A stretch of 64,000 nucleotides of DNA from Granulicella arctica (GCF_025685605.1 NZ_JAGTUT010000001.1:2480001-2544000); one strand, 5' to 3'; numbered from the stretch's first letter, positions 21,448 through 30,169 are shown. The notes: a model not told the origin generated them from the letters alone. Program-made: numbers and translations.

Positions 21448-22260
21448 TTACATCACCTGCCCTTCTATACGTTGTAAAAGCTTTGCCAGTTCCCCGCGGC
21501 CGCGGCTTATACGGCTTTTTACAGTACCTTCGGGTATCCGAAGGACCTGGGCGATCTCTTTGTAGTCCATGTCTTCGAGGTCGCGGAGGATGACAGCCTC
21601 GCGGAGCTCGGGCGAGAGTTGCGCGAGGGCTTCCTGGATCCGGACCTTCAGCTCCAGCCCGGCGACATGATGCTCCTGCGAGGGCCGCGGATCGGTAAGG
21701 CGCTCAGCCATCGTTGGACCGTCGTCTTCACCGTTGAAGGTGGCGTCCAAAGAATCGGATGCTCGGTCCAGCCGGGTACGCCGGAAGTGATCGACGAGCA
21801 GATTGCGCGTCAGCGTGGTGATCCAGGTAGAAAAGCTCCCTTTTGAGGTATCGAAGCTCTCGAGATTCTTGTAAACCTTGAGAAATACGTCCTGCGTAAG
21901 GTCTTCGGCATCGGTCCCGCTGCCAGTGAAGCGGTAGCAGATGGCGTAGATGCGACGATGCTGCGCAACCACGAGCTGCTGCCACGCGTGCTGTTCGCCC
22001 GCAAGACACTGCCGGACCAGCTTCTGCGTGGCTAGCTGCGTGGCTTCGTATGCAGCCTCTTCTTCAGGAGTTCGTGCCAACTTCGCCTCATGCGCCCTTG
22101 CAGCCGGGGATTGCTGAAGTGTATCGCGCTGCGGGGCGGATGGGCGGTCAGGTTCGCGAGGAGGAACCACGGGGGCAACGCGCGGAGGAAGGCTTCGCGG
22201 GAGGGGAACGTGTCCCATGCCCGGCGGAAAGGAAGGTATCGCCATGTGCAGAACGCCCAT
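21448..22260 (-). CDS. ECF-type RNA polymerase sigma factor
   Basis: About 270 residues. Sigma region 2 is clear (QQLVVAQHRRIYAICYRFTG, then DAEDLTQDVFLKVYKNLESF), as is region 4 (LSPELREAVILRDLEDMDYK, then EGTVKSRISRGRGEL). It thus has the two-domain ECF layout. The N terminus carries an unusual Pro- and charge-rich extension of about 70 residues before region 2. The start is uncertain: ATG 22260, ATG 22245 or TTG 22296, none with a good ribosome site. It is followed directly by its anti-sigma gene. The gene lies close behind sodC on the same strand. Confidence 0.9.
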   Translation of the reverse strand: MGVLHMAIPSFPPGMGHVPLPRSLPPRVAPVVPPREPDRPSAPQRDTLQQSPAARAHEAKLARTPEEEAAYEATQLATQKLVRQCLAGEQHAWQQLVVAQHRRIYAICYRFTGSGTDAEDLTQDVFLKVYKNLESFDTSKGSFSTWITTLTRNLLVDHFRRTRLDRASDSLDATFNGEDDGPTMAERLTDPRPSQEHHVAGLELKVRIQEALAQLSPELREAVILRDLEDMDYKEIAQVLRIPEGTVKSRISRGRGELAKLLQRIEGQVM

Positions 22261-22275
22261 GCGTATTGATACGCA
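22260..22275. promoter_or_regulatory. Inverted repeat at the sigma-factor start
   Basis: TGCGTAT-tg-ATACGCA has perfect 7-bp arms with a two-base spacer, placed at the candidate start of the ECF sigma gene. It could be an operator or a small hairpin in the transcript. No regulator is identified. Confidence 0.4.
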
Positions 22276-22308
22276 GGGGCGTTCGCGATGGTTCAATGCA
22301 GCTTGCGA

Positions 22309-22845
22309 CTAGGGTGTCGGGGCGGTAATAACGCCGCAGGCGATCCGATTGCCAGCGTTGCCAGTAGGGTCGGTCTTCATGTCGTCAGCCTTCTCATGAA
22401 CCATGATGGAATGGCCGAAGACGGAGTTGGGGGAGGTTGGATCGAGCGACAGATAGTTCACCTTTACGGTGAGTTCTGCGGTGTGCTGCTCCCCGATGGT
22501 GATGTTCTCGGGTAGATCACCGGCGTGATGGCCCATCGGATTCAAAGAGCCATGCTGCTTGCTTTCGGGATTGAAGTGGCCGCCGGCAGTCTTGAAGTCC
22601 GGAGCGTCGCAGACGGGGTTCTGGTGGATATGGACGGCATGATCGCCGATGGGGAGGTTCTTGAGGCTCAACTTGATGGAAAGCTGACCCTTCTTGCCTT
22701 CGCGGAAGCTGGCGGTTCCGGCATCTTCGCCGGTTGCGGTCTTGAGGGGAACGACAACGGCGTCCTTAGCCTTGGTAAAAGACGGAAAGGCAAATGCAGG
22801 GGCCGCGATCAGACAAAGGCTAAGTGCAACGAGCGATGTGCGCAT
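22309..22845 (-). CDS. sodC: Superoxide dismutase [Cu-Zn]
   Basis: A 178-residue exported enzyme that converts superoxide to peroxide and oxygen in the periplasm. It has a signal peptide (LVALSLCLIAAPAFA). The Cu/Zn ligands are visible in HAVHIHQ, GGHFNP, the MGHHAGDLPN-like MGHHAGDLPE loop, and GHSIMVHEKADD, followed by GNAGNRIACGVI with the conserved Arg and disulfide Cys. The partner Cys is in NPVCDAPDF. GAGGAGA precedes ATG 22845, which is chosen over the upstream ATG at 22908 for this reason and because the signal peptide starts here. It may be co-transcribed with the ECF sigma gene behind it. Confidence 0.95.
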   Translation of the reverse strand: MRTSLVALSLCLIAAPAFAFPSFTKAKDAVVVPLKTATGEDAGTASFREGKKGQLSIKLSLKNLPIGDHAVHIHQNPVCDAPDFKTAGGHFNPESKQHGSLNPMGHHAGDLPENITIGEQHTAELTVKVNYLSLDPTSPNSVFGHSIMVHEKADDMKTDPTGNAGNRIACGVITAPTP

Positions 22846-22969
22846 GAAATCTCCTCGATCAGGTGCATTGACAGGATAACGCAACGAGCTTGCGCAGATG
22901 TTTCGCAAGACTGCAATGTGATGAATTTACAAGGTTTGAGAGTTGGTTGGCCCGGAGATGACAACCTCC

Positions 22970-23584
22970 CTAGAGGATCCGGGAAGCCTCAGGGAACTCT
23001 AGCTGCTCGGACGAGTTTTCATCCAGCCAAGGATGAAAATGGGCACGGCAGCGTGCTTCGTAGAGTCCGGCTGCACCGACGACGACGAGCTCCTGGCTGG
23101 CACCGAGCCGCTGGGTATGGATGGCTGGAGCACCGCAGGTCATGCAGACGGCGGAGAGCTTCGTGACCTCATCCGCAATCGCCATCAACGCTGGGACGGG
23201 ACCGAAGGGTTCCGCAGTGAAGGTGGTGTCGAGGCCGGCGATGATGATGCGTTTGCCAAGGTGGACGAGTTCCACGGCGAGCGCGATGATCGCTTCGTCA
23301 AAAAATTGGACCTCGTCGATGCCAACAACCTCGACCTCGTCGAGCTGCGGGAAGAGGGATGACTTCAGGTGTTCGGTGGTGCTGACGGTCTCAGCCTCGT
23401 GGGTTTGCGAGCTGTGCGAGGCAATGGCGGTGCGGTGATAGCGGAGGTCAATGTCCGGCTTGAAGCAGGCGACACGTTGCCGTGCGATGCGGGCACGCTT
23501 GAGGCGGCGGATCAACTCTTCACTCTTGCCCGAGAACATCGGACCTGTAATCACTTCAATGCGGCCAGGGAGGGGTTTCGTCAT
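22970..23584 (-). CDS. tdk: Thymidine kinase
   Basis: A 204-residue type II thymidine kinase for pyrimidine salvage (thymidine + ATP to dTMP). The Walker A/P-loop is ITGPMFSGKSEELIRRLKRA at about 12-31. VVGIDEVQFF is the Walker B/lasso region. VCMTCG holds the first zinc Cys pair. The second pair is represented only by ARCRAHF, with a single Cys, so structural zinc binding may be altered. The thymidine-binding tyrosine lies in GLYEARC. Length is normal. Confidence 0.93.
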   Translation of the reverse strand: MTKPLPGRIEVITGPMFSGKSEELIRRLKRARIARQRVACFKPDIDLRYHRTAIASHSSQTHEAETVSTTEHLKSSLFPQLDEVEVVGIDEVQFFDEAIIALAVELVHLGKRIIIAGLDTTFTAEPFGPVPALMAIADEVTKLSAVCMTCGAPAIHTQRLGASQELVVVGAAGLYEARCRAHFHPWLDENSSEQLEFPEASRIL

Positions 23585-23684
23585 GGGTAATGCGGGCCTT
23601 TACGAATGGTTTCATCTCTATCTTAGCGGCGCACGACGCGGCAGTCGGTGGATATCCGGAGACGATAGGGCATTGGGTGCATTG

Positions 23685-24122
23685 CTATTGAGGAGGGCTG
23701 TATCGGGTCTCTTCCGGCTCGTCTGTCGGGCTCTCAAAGTCAAGCTTGTAGCCGTCAGGGTCGGTGAGGATGGTGACCCACATGCCGTTGCCCACGAAGG
23801 GACGTTGGGGTTCGAGACCGTGAGCGATTGCCTGGTGGTAGATCGCGAGCGCATCGCTGCACTGGAAGCAGATAGAGACACCTTCGCCGCGCTTGTTGGA
23901 AGGGACATTGTTGGGGCCGTACTCCTGGAGCATGTGAGCCGCGCCTCCAAGTTCAAGCCAGCACCAGCGGAGTTTACCTTCAACAATCCATTCCTTTGTC
24001 TTTCGAAAGCCGAGCCCGTCGACGTAAAACGGGAGGGAAGCTTCGAGGTTCAAAACCCAGAAGAAGGGAACCGCCTGCTGGACATTGGGTACAGTTATCC
24101 CGGCGTTCGCTTCAGGGCTCAT
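23685..24122 (-). CDS. VOC (glyoxalase/bleomycin-resistance fold) family protein
   Basis: A 145-residue protein with the paired beta-alpha-beta-beta-beta units of the vicinal-oxygen-chelate fold. LEASLPFYVDGLGFRKT and WCWLELGGAAHMLQEY form the first unit, and GMWVTILTDPDGYKLDFESP closes the second. Such proteins bind a metal and act as dioxygenases, isomerases or antibiotic-binding proteins; the substrate cannot be inferred. A GGGGGAGG ribosome site precedes ATG 24122. It follows a second VOC gene by 29 bases on the same strand. Confidence 0.88.
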   Translation of the reverse strand: MSPEANAGITVPNVQQAVPFFWVLNLEASLPFYVDGLGFRKTKEWIVEGKLRWCWLELGGAAHMLQEYGPNNVPSNKRGEGVSICFQCSDALAIYHQAIAHGLEPQRPFVGNGMWVTILTDPDGYKLDFESPTDEPEETRYSPPQ

Positions 24123-24151
24123 GTTGAACCTCCCCCTCTGTCAAAGCGAGT

Positions 24152-24538
24152 CTACTGAGTATCGGCGAGCGGTTGCCACAGTTCCAGGCGATTTCCTTCG
24201 GGATCGGTGATCCATGCGAAGCGGCCGTAACTAGCGTCTTCACGCTTCGGATCAATCTCGACGCCTGCCGTAGTGAGTTGGGCCAATAAGGCGTCGAGGT
24301 CATCGACACGGTAGTTAACCATAGCCCGCTGGGATAATGGTCCGAAGTAGAGGCTGTCTTCGGGAAAGAGGGACCAGCTCGTCATGCCGGTCGTCTTCGG
24401 AACTTCATCGCTCCAAAGAAAGGTGACTCCGCCGTAATCGCTGAGTTCAAGCCCGAGATGCTGTGCGTACCAGGCTGCAAGTGCCTTGGGATCACGCGAG
24501 CGAAGAAAGATGCCGCCAATACCAGTTACGCGGGCCAT
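24152..24538 (-). CDS. VOC family protein
   Basis: A 128-residue single VOC domain. SRDPKALAAWYAQHLGLELS at the N terminus, MVNYRVDDLDALLAQL in the middle and WITDPEGNRLELWQP at the end give the fold. The final Glu of ELW is the usual metal ligand. It is not a close copy of the neighbouring VOC gene, so a recent tandem duplication is unlikely. AGGAGG precedes ATG 24538. The substrate is unknown. Confidence 0.88.
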   Translation of the reverse strand: MARVTGIGGIFLRSRDPKALAAWYAQHLGLELSDYGGVTFLWSDEVPKTTGMTSWSLFPEDSLYFGPLSQRAMVNYRVDDLDALLAQLTTAGVEIDPKREDASYGRFAWITDPEGNRLELWQPLADTQ

Positions 24539-24566
24539 AAGACCTCCTGCTGGATTTGCTGACAGT

Positions 24567-24935
24567 CTACTCGATCTTTGTAACGAAGACAGCAGTGCCG
24601 TAGGCGAGAACTTCGCTGACGCCCGTCATGATCTCAGTCGTGTCGTACCGAACGGCGATGACCGCGTTTGCACCAAGCTGCGAGGCGTGCAGCAGCATCA
24701 TGGCAAGCGAGTCCTGGCGTGTCTTCTCGCAAAGCTGCGTGTAAAGGGTGATGTCGCCGCCGATCAAAGTCTGCAAGCCAGCGCCGATCGAGGCGAAGAT
24801 GTTGCGAGAGCGGACGACAATGCCACGAACCAGGCCGTGGCTGCTGACGATGCGATAACCGGGCAGTTCGAGCGCTGTTGTAGCGAAGGATGGATCGAGC
24901 GCAAGGGGTGCAGGCGGAAAGGTCTCATTCGACAT
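24567..24935 (-). CDS. YbjQ/UPF0145 family protein
   Basis: A 122-residue protein of the UPF0145 family, described as a putative heavy-metal-binding domain that assembles into pentamers. Typical stretches are YRIVSSHGLVRGIVVRSRN, LGANAVIAVRYDTTEI and VLAYGTAVFV. The function is not established. It lies 19 bases after trpD and 28 before the VOC gene, so the four genes probably form one transcript. GGAG precedes ATG 24935. Confidence 0.88.
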   Translation of the reverse strand: MSNETFPPAPLALDPSFATTALELPGYRIVSSHGLVRGIVVRSRNIFASIGAGLQTLIGGDITLYTQLCEKTRQDSLAMMLLHASQLGANAVIAVRYDTTEIMTGVSEVLAYGTAVFVTKIE

Positions 24936-24954
24936 GGCGACTCCAATGGTGCTG

Positions 24955-25989
24955 CTAAGGGATACGGCCGAGATTGGCTACGAGTTCCGTAACTCTGCCG
25001 CTGTCGATAGCCTCGACGGCTAGACTTAGTCCAGCCGGGAGGTCGTGGGCGCAGTCTGCTGCGACGAGGACCGCTGCAGCATTGAGCAGGACGATATCGC
25101 GTCGAGGGCCGATCTCTCCCGTGAAGATGGAGCGGAGTATGGCGGCGTTATTATGGCCGTTCGAGCCGGCGATGGTCGTCATGGAAGCGCGCTGGACTCC
25201 GAAGTCTTCGGGAACGAGGGTTCTGAGGACGATCGCTCCATCGCGTACCTCTGCCACCTGACTCGGGCCGCTGATGGAGAGTTCGTCCATACCGCCGACC
25301 GGGCTTCCCGTATCACCGTGAACGACGAAGGCGTGACGCGTCCCGAGCAGAACCATGGTCTCAGCAACGATCGGCACGAGGTGCGCGCTGTAGACCCCCA
25401 TGACCTGGGCCTGTGCACCTGCCGGATTTGAAAGCGGGCCGAGGATGTTGAAGATGGTCCGAATTCCCAATGCGCGCCGGACGGGCAGGGCTACCTTTGC
25501 CGCAGGATGGTGGCTGGGGGCATGGAGATAGGCGAAGCGATGGCGTCGGAGCGCGTCCGCCGCTGCAACCGGGTCTAGATCGACTGGGATGCCGAGCGCT
25601 TCGAGGACGTCAGCCGAGCCCGAGCGTGAGGTGACTGCACGGTTTCCGTGCTTGGCGACCGTCGCTCCTGCGGCTGCGGCCACGAGGGCTGCAGCGGTAG
25701 AAATGTTGAAGGTATTGGAGTGGTCGCCGCCGGTGCCGCATGAGTCGACAAGTACGCTGCGCTCTTCTGCCGTAAGTGGGATCGGTGTCGCTGCGGCTCG
25801 CATGGCGTCGACGAAGCCTGCTATCTCGGTCGGGGTTTCACCACGGATTGCGAGAGCCGCAAGAAGTGCGGCAAGCTCCAGTTCGGTCGCTTCACCCTGC
25901 AGAATGCTGCCAAGGAGGTCGGCGGCTTCTGTTCGGGTCAGGATTTCGTGCTGCTCAACAATGCGTTTGAGCTGGGTCAGGAGCGACAT
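24955..25989 (-). CDS. trpD: Anthranilate phosphoribosyltransferase
   Basis: A 344-residue enzyme joining anthranilate and PRPP in tryptophan synthesis. Diagnostic motifs: VDSCGTGGDHSNTFNISTA near residue 84 (PRPP binding), AKHGNRAVTSRSGSADVLEA near 112, and RTIFNILGPLSNPAGAQ near 173. The N-terminal helical domain carries EILTRTEAADLLGSIL. Length is normal. No other trp gene is nearby, so the pathway is dispersed, and the gene heads a small minus-strand cluster with unrelated genes. Confidence 0.95.
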   Translation of the reverse strand: MSLLTQLKRIVEQHEILTRTEAADLLGSILQGEATELELAALLAALAIRGETPTEIAGFVDAMRAAATPIPLTAEERSVLVDSCGTGGDHSNTFNISTAAALVAAAAGATVAKHGNRAVTSRSGSADVLEALGIPVDLDPVAAADALRRHRFAYLHAPSHHPAAKVALPVRRALGIRTIFNILGPLSNPAGAQAQVMGVYSAHLVPIVAETMVLLGTRHAFVVHGDTGSPVGGMDELSISGPSQVAEVRDGAIVLRTLVPEDFGVQRASMTTIAGSNGHNNAAILRSIFTGEIGPRRDIVLLNAAAVLVAADCAHDLPAGLSLAVEAIDSGRVTELVANLGRIP

Positions 25990-26101
25990 AGGGATAGCGT
26001 AGCAGGCAGAGAGTTCCCGTTAGAGGAGTCGTTCAATGCGCAGGAATCATGAACGTTTGATGGAGTCGCATCGATAACCGCCCGGATGTGCGAATTCGGC
26101 G

Positions 26102-26131
26102 TTGCGAGTGCTTCTTCCAGTCTTCTACTAT
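26102..26131 (+). promoter_or_regulatory. Candidate sucCD promoter
   Basis: TTGCGA at 26102-26107 and TACTAT at 26126-26131, with an 18-base spacer, each a 4/6 match. It lies about 30 bases before sucC, in the region divergent from trpD. Confidence 0.35.
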
Positions 26132-26160
26132 TACCGTGCTGATGGAGTGCGAGACGACCT

Positions 26161-27339
26161 ATGAAAATTCACGAGTACCAGGCAAAAGAGATTCTCCGCA
26201 AGTATGGCGTTCCTGTGCCGAACGGCGAGATGGCGACCACGCTGGAGCAGGCGGACACGGCGGCTAAGACGTTGTTCTCTGCCGGGAACAAGGCCGTAGT
26301 CATTAAGGCGCAGATCCACGCGGGTGGACGCGGCAAGGGTGGCGGCGTCAAGGTGGTGAAGACACTTGAGGATGCTGCTGCCGCGTCGAAGGCCATTCTC
26401 GGCATGCAACTCATCACGCATCAGACCGGTCCTGCGGGGCAGAAGGTGCAGCGGTTGCTGATTGAAGAGGGCTCGGCAATTGAGCGCGAACTGTACCTCG
26501 GCTTGGTGCTTGATCGTGCTTCCGCGAAGGTCGTCTTCATGGCTTCGCAGTCGGGCGGCATGGAGATCGAGGAGGTTGCTCATGCGACTCCCGACCTGAT
26601 CTATAAGGAGTACGTCGAACCGGCGGTCGGCTTCCAGCCATACCAGGCCCGCAAGCTGGCGTTCAAGCTTGGGCTGAAGCCAACGCAGATCAACGATGCC
26701 GTGAAGTTCATGACCGGCCTCTACAAGGCGTTTGTCGAGACAGATTCGACGCTGATGGAGATCAATCCCTTCATCACAACCAAAGACGACAAGCTGATGG
26801 CGCTCGACTGCAAGATCAACTTCGATGACAACGCCATGTTCCGCCACAAGGACCTCAAAGAACTACGCGACCTCGCCGAAGAAGATCCGCTTGAAGTAGA
26901 GGCGTCCAAGTATGCCCTTAACTACATCAAGCTCGACGGCTCGATCGCCTGCATGGTGAACGGTGCAGGTCTCGCGATGGCGACGATGGATATCATCGAG
27001 TACGCAGGCGGCGCAGCGGCAAACTTCCTCGACGTAGGCGGCGGTGCCAACCAGGAACAGATCGAAAACGCCTTCGGCATCCTGCTCTCCGATCCCAACG
27101 TCAAAGCCATCTTCATCAATATCTTCGGCGGCATCCTGCGCGTCGATGTACTCGCCCAGGGCGTGGTCAACGCAGCGAAGAAGCTTAACGTCCAGATCCC
27201 CATCATCCTGCGCCTCGAAGGCACGAACGTCGAAGAAGGCCGCAAAATCCTTGCGGATTCCGGCCTGAACTTCCAGGTGGGCACAACCATGAAGGATGCC
27301 GCGGACCTTGCTGTGGCTGCTGCGAAAGGTGGCAAATAA
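26161..27339 (+). CDS. sucC: Succinyl-CoA ligase, beta subunit
   Basis: A 392-residue ATP-grasp subunit of the TCA-cycle enzyme that turns succinyl-CoA into succinate with ATP or GTP formation. [20 protein letters not shown] is the family start. [16 protein letters not shown] near residue 53 binds nucleotide. LMEINPF binds magnesium, and [13 protein letters not shown] with [16 protein letters not shown] forms the C-terminal CoA-ligase domain. Length is typical (about 390). Its stop overlaps the sucD start by one base. Confidence 0.97.
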   Translation: MKIHEYQAKEILRKYGVPVPNGEMATTLEQADTAAKTLFSAGNKAVVIKAQIHAGGRGKGGGVKVVKTLEDAAAASKAILGMQLITHQTGPAGQKVQRLLIEEGSAIERELYLGLVLDRASAKVVFMASQSGGMEIEEVAHATPDLIYKEYVEPAVGFQPYQARKLAFKLGLKPTQINDAVKFMTGLYKAFVETDSTLMEINPFITTKDDKLMALDCKINFDDNAMFRHKDLKELRDLAEEDPLEVEASKYALNYIKLDGSIACMVNGAGLAMATMDIIEYAGGAAANFLDVGGGANQEQIENAFGILLSDPNVKAIFINIFGGILRVDVLAQGVVNAAKKLNVQIPIILRLEGTNVEEGRKILADSGLNFQVGTTMKDAADLAVAAAKGGK

Positions 27340-28214
27340 TGGCAGTTTTGGTAGACAAGAACACGCGGCTCATCGTGCAGGGAATTACCGGTCGTGAAGG
27401 TCTCTTCCACGCGCAGGGTTGCCGAGACTACGGTACCAACGTAGTAGGTGGTGTGACGCCCGGCAAGGGCGGCACGACAGTCGACGGCTTCCCGGTCTTC
27501 AACACCGTTGAAGAAGCCGTGAAGGAGACGGGTGCAAACGTCTCAGTCATCTTCGTCCCGCCGCCGTTTGCTGCGGATGGCATCCTCGAGGCTGCGGCTT
27601 CGGCGCTTCCGCTGGTGATCTGCATCACCGAAGGCATTCCAACGCTCGACATGGTGAAGGTCTGGGAGATCGTCCGGCAATCGAAGACGCGTCTGATCGG
27701 ACCGAACTGCCCGGGCGTGATCTCGCCGGGTAAGGCGAAGGTCGGCATCATGCCGGGACGCATCCATAAGGAAGGCTCAGTCGGCATTGTTTCGAAGTCA
27801 GGCACGCTGACCTACGAGGCTGTCTACCAACTGACGACGCGCGGCATCGGGCAATCGACGGCAATCGGCATCGGCGGCGATCCCATCATCGGCACAACGC
27901 ACATCGACGCGTTGAAGCTGTTGCAGGAAGATCCCGAGACCGAGGCGATCATCATGATCGGCGAGATCGGCGGCTCGGCGGAAGAGGCTGCTGCGAAGTA
28001 CATCAAGGAGCATGTGACGAAGCCGGTTGTCGGCTTTATCGCCGGCCAAACGGCTCCTCCAGGACGTCGCATGGGCCACGCTGGCGCGATCATCTCGGGT
28101 GGCGAGGGAACGGCTGCCGAGAAGATGAAGGCGATGACGGAGGCTGGAATCACCGTGGTCAAGTCGCCGGCTGAGCTTGGCGAAGCGATGGCGCGGGTGC
28201 TCGGCAAGGCCTGA
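27339..28214 (+). CDS. sucD: Succinyl-CoA ligase, alpha subunit
   Basis: A 291-residue partner of SucC. The CoA-binding Rossmann domain is at the N terminus ([16 protein letters not shown]). The [18 protein letters not shown] stretch is conserved. [19 protein letters not shown] and [14 protein letters not shown] follow, and the phosphohistidine lies in [10 protein letters not shown]. The start codon sits in a TAATG overlap with sucC, and AAAGGTGG in the end of sucC serves as ribosome site, so the subunits are translated together. Confidence 0.97.
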   Translation: MAVLVDKNTRLIVQGITGREGLFHAQGCRDYGTNVVGGVTPGKGGTTVDGFPVFNTVEEAVKETGANVSVIFVPPPFAADGILEAAASALPLVICITEGIPTLDMVKVWEIVRQSKTRLIGPNCPGVISPGKAKVGIMPGRIHKEGSVGIVSKSGTLTYEAVYQLTTRGIGQSTAIGIGGDPIIGTTHIDALKLLQEDPETEAIIMIGEIGGSAEEAAAKYIKEHVTKPVVGFIAGQTAPPGRRMGHAGAIISGGEGTAAEKMKAMTEAGITVVKSPAELGEAMARVLGKA

Positions 28215-28233
28215 TTGAGGAACCAAGAAAATC

Positions 28234-28277
28234 GTGGCGCATGAGGGGAGGATCGCTATACTCCCCTCATGCGCCAC
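28234..28277 (+). promoter_or_regulatory. Perfect 17-bp hairpin covering the next start codon
   Basis: GTGGCGCATGAGGGGAG (28234-28250) and its exact complement (28261-28277) flank a ten-base loop. The ATG of the following gene (28269-28271) lies in the 3' arm, and the purine-rich GGGGAGG in the 5' arm is paired to CTCCCC. It may terminate sucCD transcripts, control translation of the next gene, or both. No T run follows. Confidence 0.7.
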
Positions 28278-30011
28278 TTCCTGTTTGCACCTGCTGTCGC
28301 TATCGGCCTTGCCGTTCTGTCTCTCCGCGCTTCAGCGCAGAACGATCTACAGAAGATTTCGGTCAGCTTTCCCGCCGCACAATCCGCGAAGCCGCTCGAC
28401 GGCCGTGTGCTGCTGCTGCTCTCGAATGACTCAAAGGTCGAACCGCGGATGGAGATCAACGACACGCCGCGCTCCCAGATGGTCTTCGGCGTGACGGTCG
28501 ATGGCTTAAAGCCGGGCCAGCCGGTCATCGTCGGCGAATCGGCAGCAGGGTATCCGTATCGCAGCTTGAAGGATGTGCCGCCGGGCGACTACACGGTGCA
28601 GGCTGTACTGAATGTCTACGAGACCTTCCATCGGGCGGATGGCAAGACGATCAAGCTGGCTCCGGATCGCGGCGAGGGGCAGCACTGGAATCTTGCTCCC
28701 GGCAACCTGTACAGCAAGCCGCGCACGGTGCACATCGGCCCAGGCGGCGCAGCGATTACGGTTTCACTCGATCAGATCATTCCGCCGATCGCGCCTGAAC
28801 CGGATACGAAGTATGTGCGACACCTGAAGATTCAGAGCGCGCTGCTGACGAAGTTCTGGGGTCGACCGATGTTCCTGAGCGCCATTGTGCTGGTGCCTGA
28901 AGGGTTCGACACGCATCCGAATGCGCGGTATCCGCTTGCGATCTTTCACGATCATTTCGTAACCGGCTTCGACGATTTTCGAACGACTCCGCCCGACGCG
29001 AATCTTAAGCCGAACTACTCTGATCGCTTTCATCTGGCCGGATACAACCGCATTCAGCAGGAAGAGGGTTACAAGGAGTATCAGCAGTGGATCAGCCCGG
29101 GATTTCCGCGGCTGCTGATCGTCAAGATTCAGCACGCCAATCCGTACTACGACGACTCGTATGCTGTGAACTCGGCAAATCTTGGACCTTACGGCGACGC
29201 AATCGAGACGGAGTTGTTGCCTGCGGTCGAGAAGCAGTTTCGCGGGATAGGGCAGGGCTGGGCGCGTTTTCTCTATGGCGGATCGACGGGCGGTTGGGAG
29301 TCGCTGGCGGTCCAGATCTTCTATCCGGATCACTACAACGGAGCATTCGTGGCGTGCCCTGATCCAATCGACTTCCATGCCTACACGACAGTCGATCTCT
29401 ACAAGGAAAGGAACATGTTCTACCTGCAGGGAGCCAACAAACGGGTCGAGCAGCCGGCGATGCGGGACTATATGGGGCACACGCTGATTTCGGTGCGCGA
29501 CAACGTCGCCTATGAGGCCGCCCTTGGGGATCACGGTCGATCCGGCGACCAGTTCGATATCTGGCAGGCGGTGTATTCGCCTGTTGGCAAAGACGGTTAT
29601 CCGCAGCCAATCTTCAACAAGGAGACCGGCGAGATTGACCACACGACAGCCGAATACTGGAAGGAACACTATGATCTCGACGCGAAGCTGCAGCGGGACT
29701 GGGCGACCCTCGGGCCCAAGCTTCAGGGCAAGATACACCTCTTCGTGGGGAGCGAGGACACCTACTTCCTGAACGATGCAGTCTACCTGATGGAGGACTT
29801 TCTGAAGACCACGGGAACGCCCGGCCATGGCGTTCCCTACGAAGGTGAGGTGCAGTACGGGCCGCGTGCAGAGCATTGCTGGAATGGCGATCCGACGCTG
29901 CCGAACGCGTATTCGCGGCTGCACTACAACACGATGTACCTGCCAAAGATCATGGACCGTATCGCGAAGACGGCTCCGGCAGGCGCCGATGTGACGAGCT
30001 GGCGCTACTAG
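28269..30011 (+). CDS. Exported esterase-like alpha/beta hydrolase
   Basis: A 580-residue exported protein of unknown substrate. Signal peptide at about 1-23 (FLFAPAVAIGLAVLSLRASA). The N-terminal 170 residues look like a beta-rich domain (DGRVLLLLS, PPGDYTVQAVLNVY). The C-terminal half resembles the putative-esterase (EstA/D-type) alpha/beta hydrolase fold, with the nucleophile elbow FLYGGSTGGWESLA near residue 335. A later acid and His are not certain, but HLFVGSEDTYFLND and RAEHCWNGDP are plausible. There is no clear ribosome site before ATG 28269, which lies in a hairpin. Its stop overlaps the stop of a convergent microprotein gene. Confidence 0.78.
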   Translation: MRHFLFAPAVAIGLAVLSLRASAQNDLQKISVSFPAAQSAKPLDGRVLLLLSNDSKVEPRMEINDTPRSQMVFGVTVDGLKPGQPVIVGESAAGYPYRSLKDVPPGDYTVQAVLNVYETFHRADGKTIKLAPDRGEGQHWNLAPGNLYSKPRTVHIGPGGAAITVSLDQIIPPIAPEPDTKYVRHLKIQSALLTKFWGRPMFLSAIVLVPEGFDTHPNARYPLAIFHDHFVTGFDDFRTTPPDANLKPNYSDRFHLAGYNRIQQEEGYKEYQQWISPGFPRLLIVKIQHANPYYDDSYAVNSANLGPYGDAIETELLPAVEKQFRGIGQGWARFLYGGSTGGWESLAVQIFYPDHYNGAFVACPDPIDFHAYTTVDLYKERNMFYLQGANKRVEQPAMRDYMGHTLISVRDNVAYEAALGDHGRSGDQFDIWQAVYSPVGKDGYPQPIFNKETGEIDHTTAEYWKEHYDLDAKLQRDWATLGPKLQGKIHLFVGSEDTYFLNDAVYLMEDFLKTTGTPGHGVPYEGEVQYGPRAEHCWNGDPTLPNAYSRLHYNTMYLPKIMDRIAKTAPAGADVTSWRY

Positions 30012-30169
30012 CGGCTCTGGCTGCGATAGTAAAGTGCGGCGGCTAGAAAGAGGAGCGCGATGGTGAAGGCGATGCGCGCGTGCAGCCAGGATTGATAGTG
30101 CACGTTGACTGCTCCGTCGAAGAGCCAGGCCGCGCAGCCCAGGAACCAGATCCATGCCGTTGAGCGCAT
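30008..30169 (-). CDS. 53-residue membrane microprotein
   Basis: A short frame, from ATG 30169 to TAG 30008. The product has two hydrophobic segments, WIWFLGCAAWLFDGAV and RIAFTIALLFLAAALYY, separated by NVHYQSWLHA and ending in RSQSR. It is probably a small double-spanning inner-membrane protein. AAAGGGA precedes the start. Its stop codon overlaps that of the convergent esterase-like gene by two bases. Function unknown; the coding call rests on the clean hydrophobic pattern and the ribosome site. Confidence 0.6.
   Translation of the reverse strand: MRSTAWIWFLGCAAWLFDGAVNVHYQSWLHARIAFTIALLFLAAALYYRSQSR

Noticed and set aside
23685-24538. Recent tandem duplication of VOC genes
   Set aside because: The two proteins share only the fold motifs and differ almost everywhere else.
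28764-30155. 463-codon frame antisense to the esterase-like gene
   Set aside because: Arg/His/Leu-rich translation typical of an antisense shadow in GC-rich DNA; the plus-strand gene has a signal peptide and a GxSxG motif.
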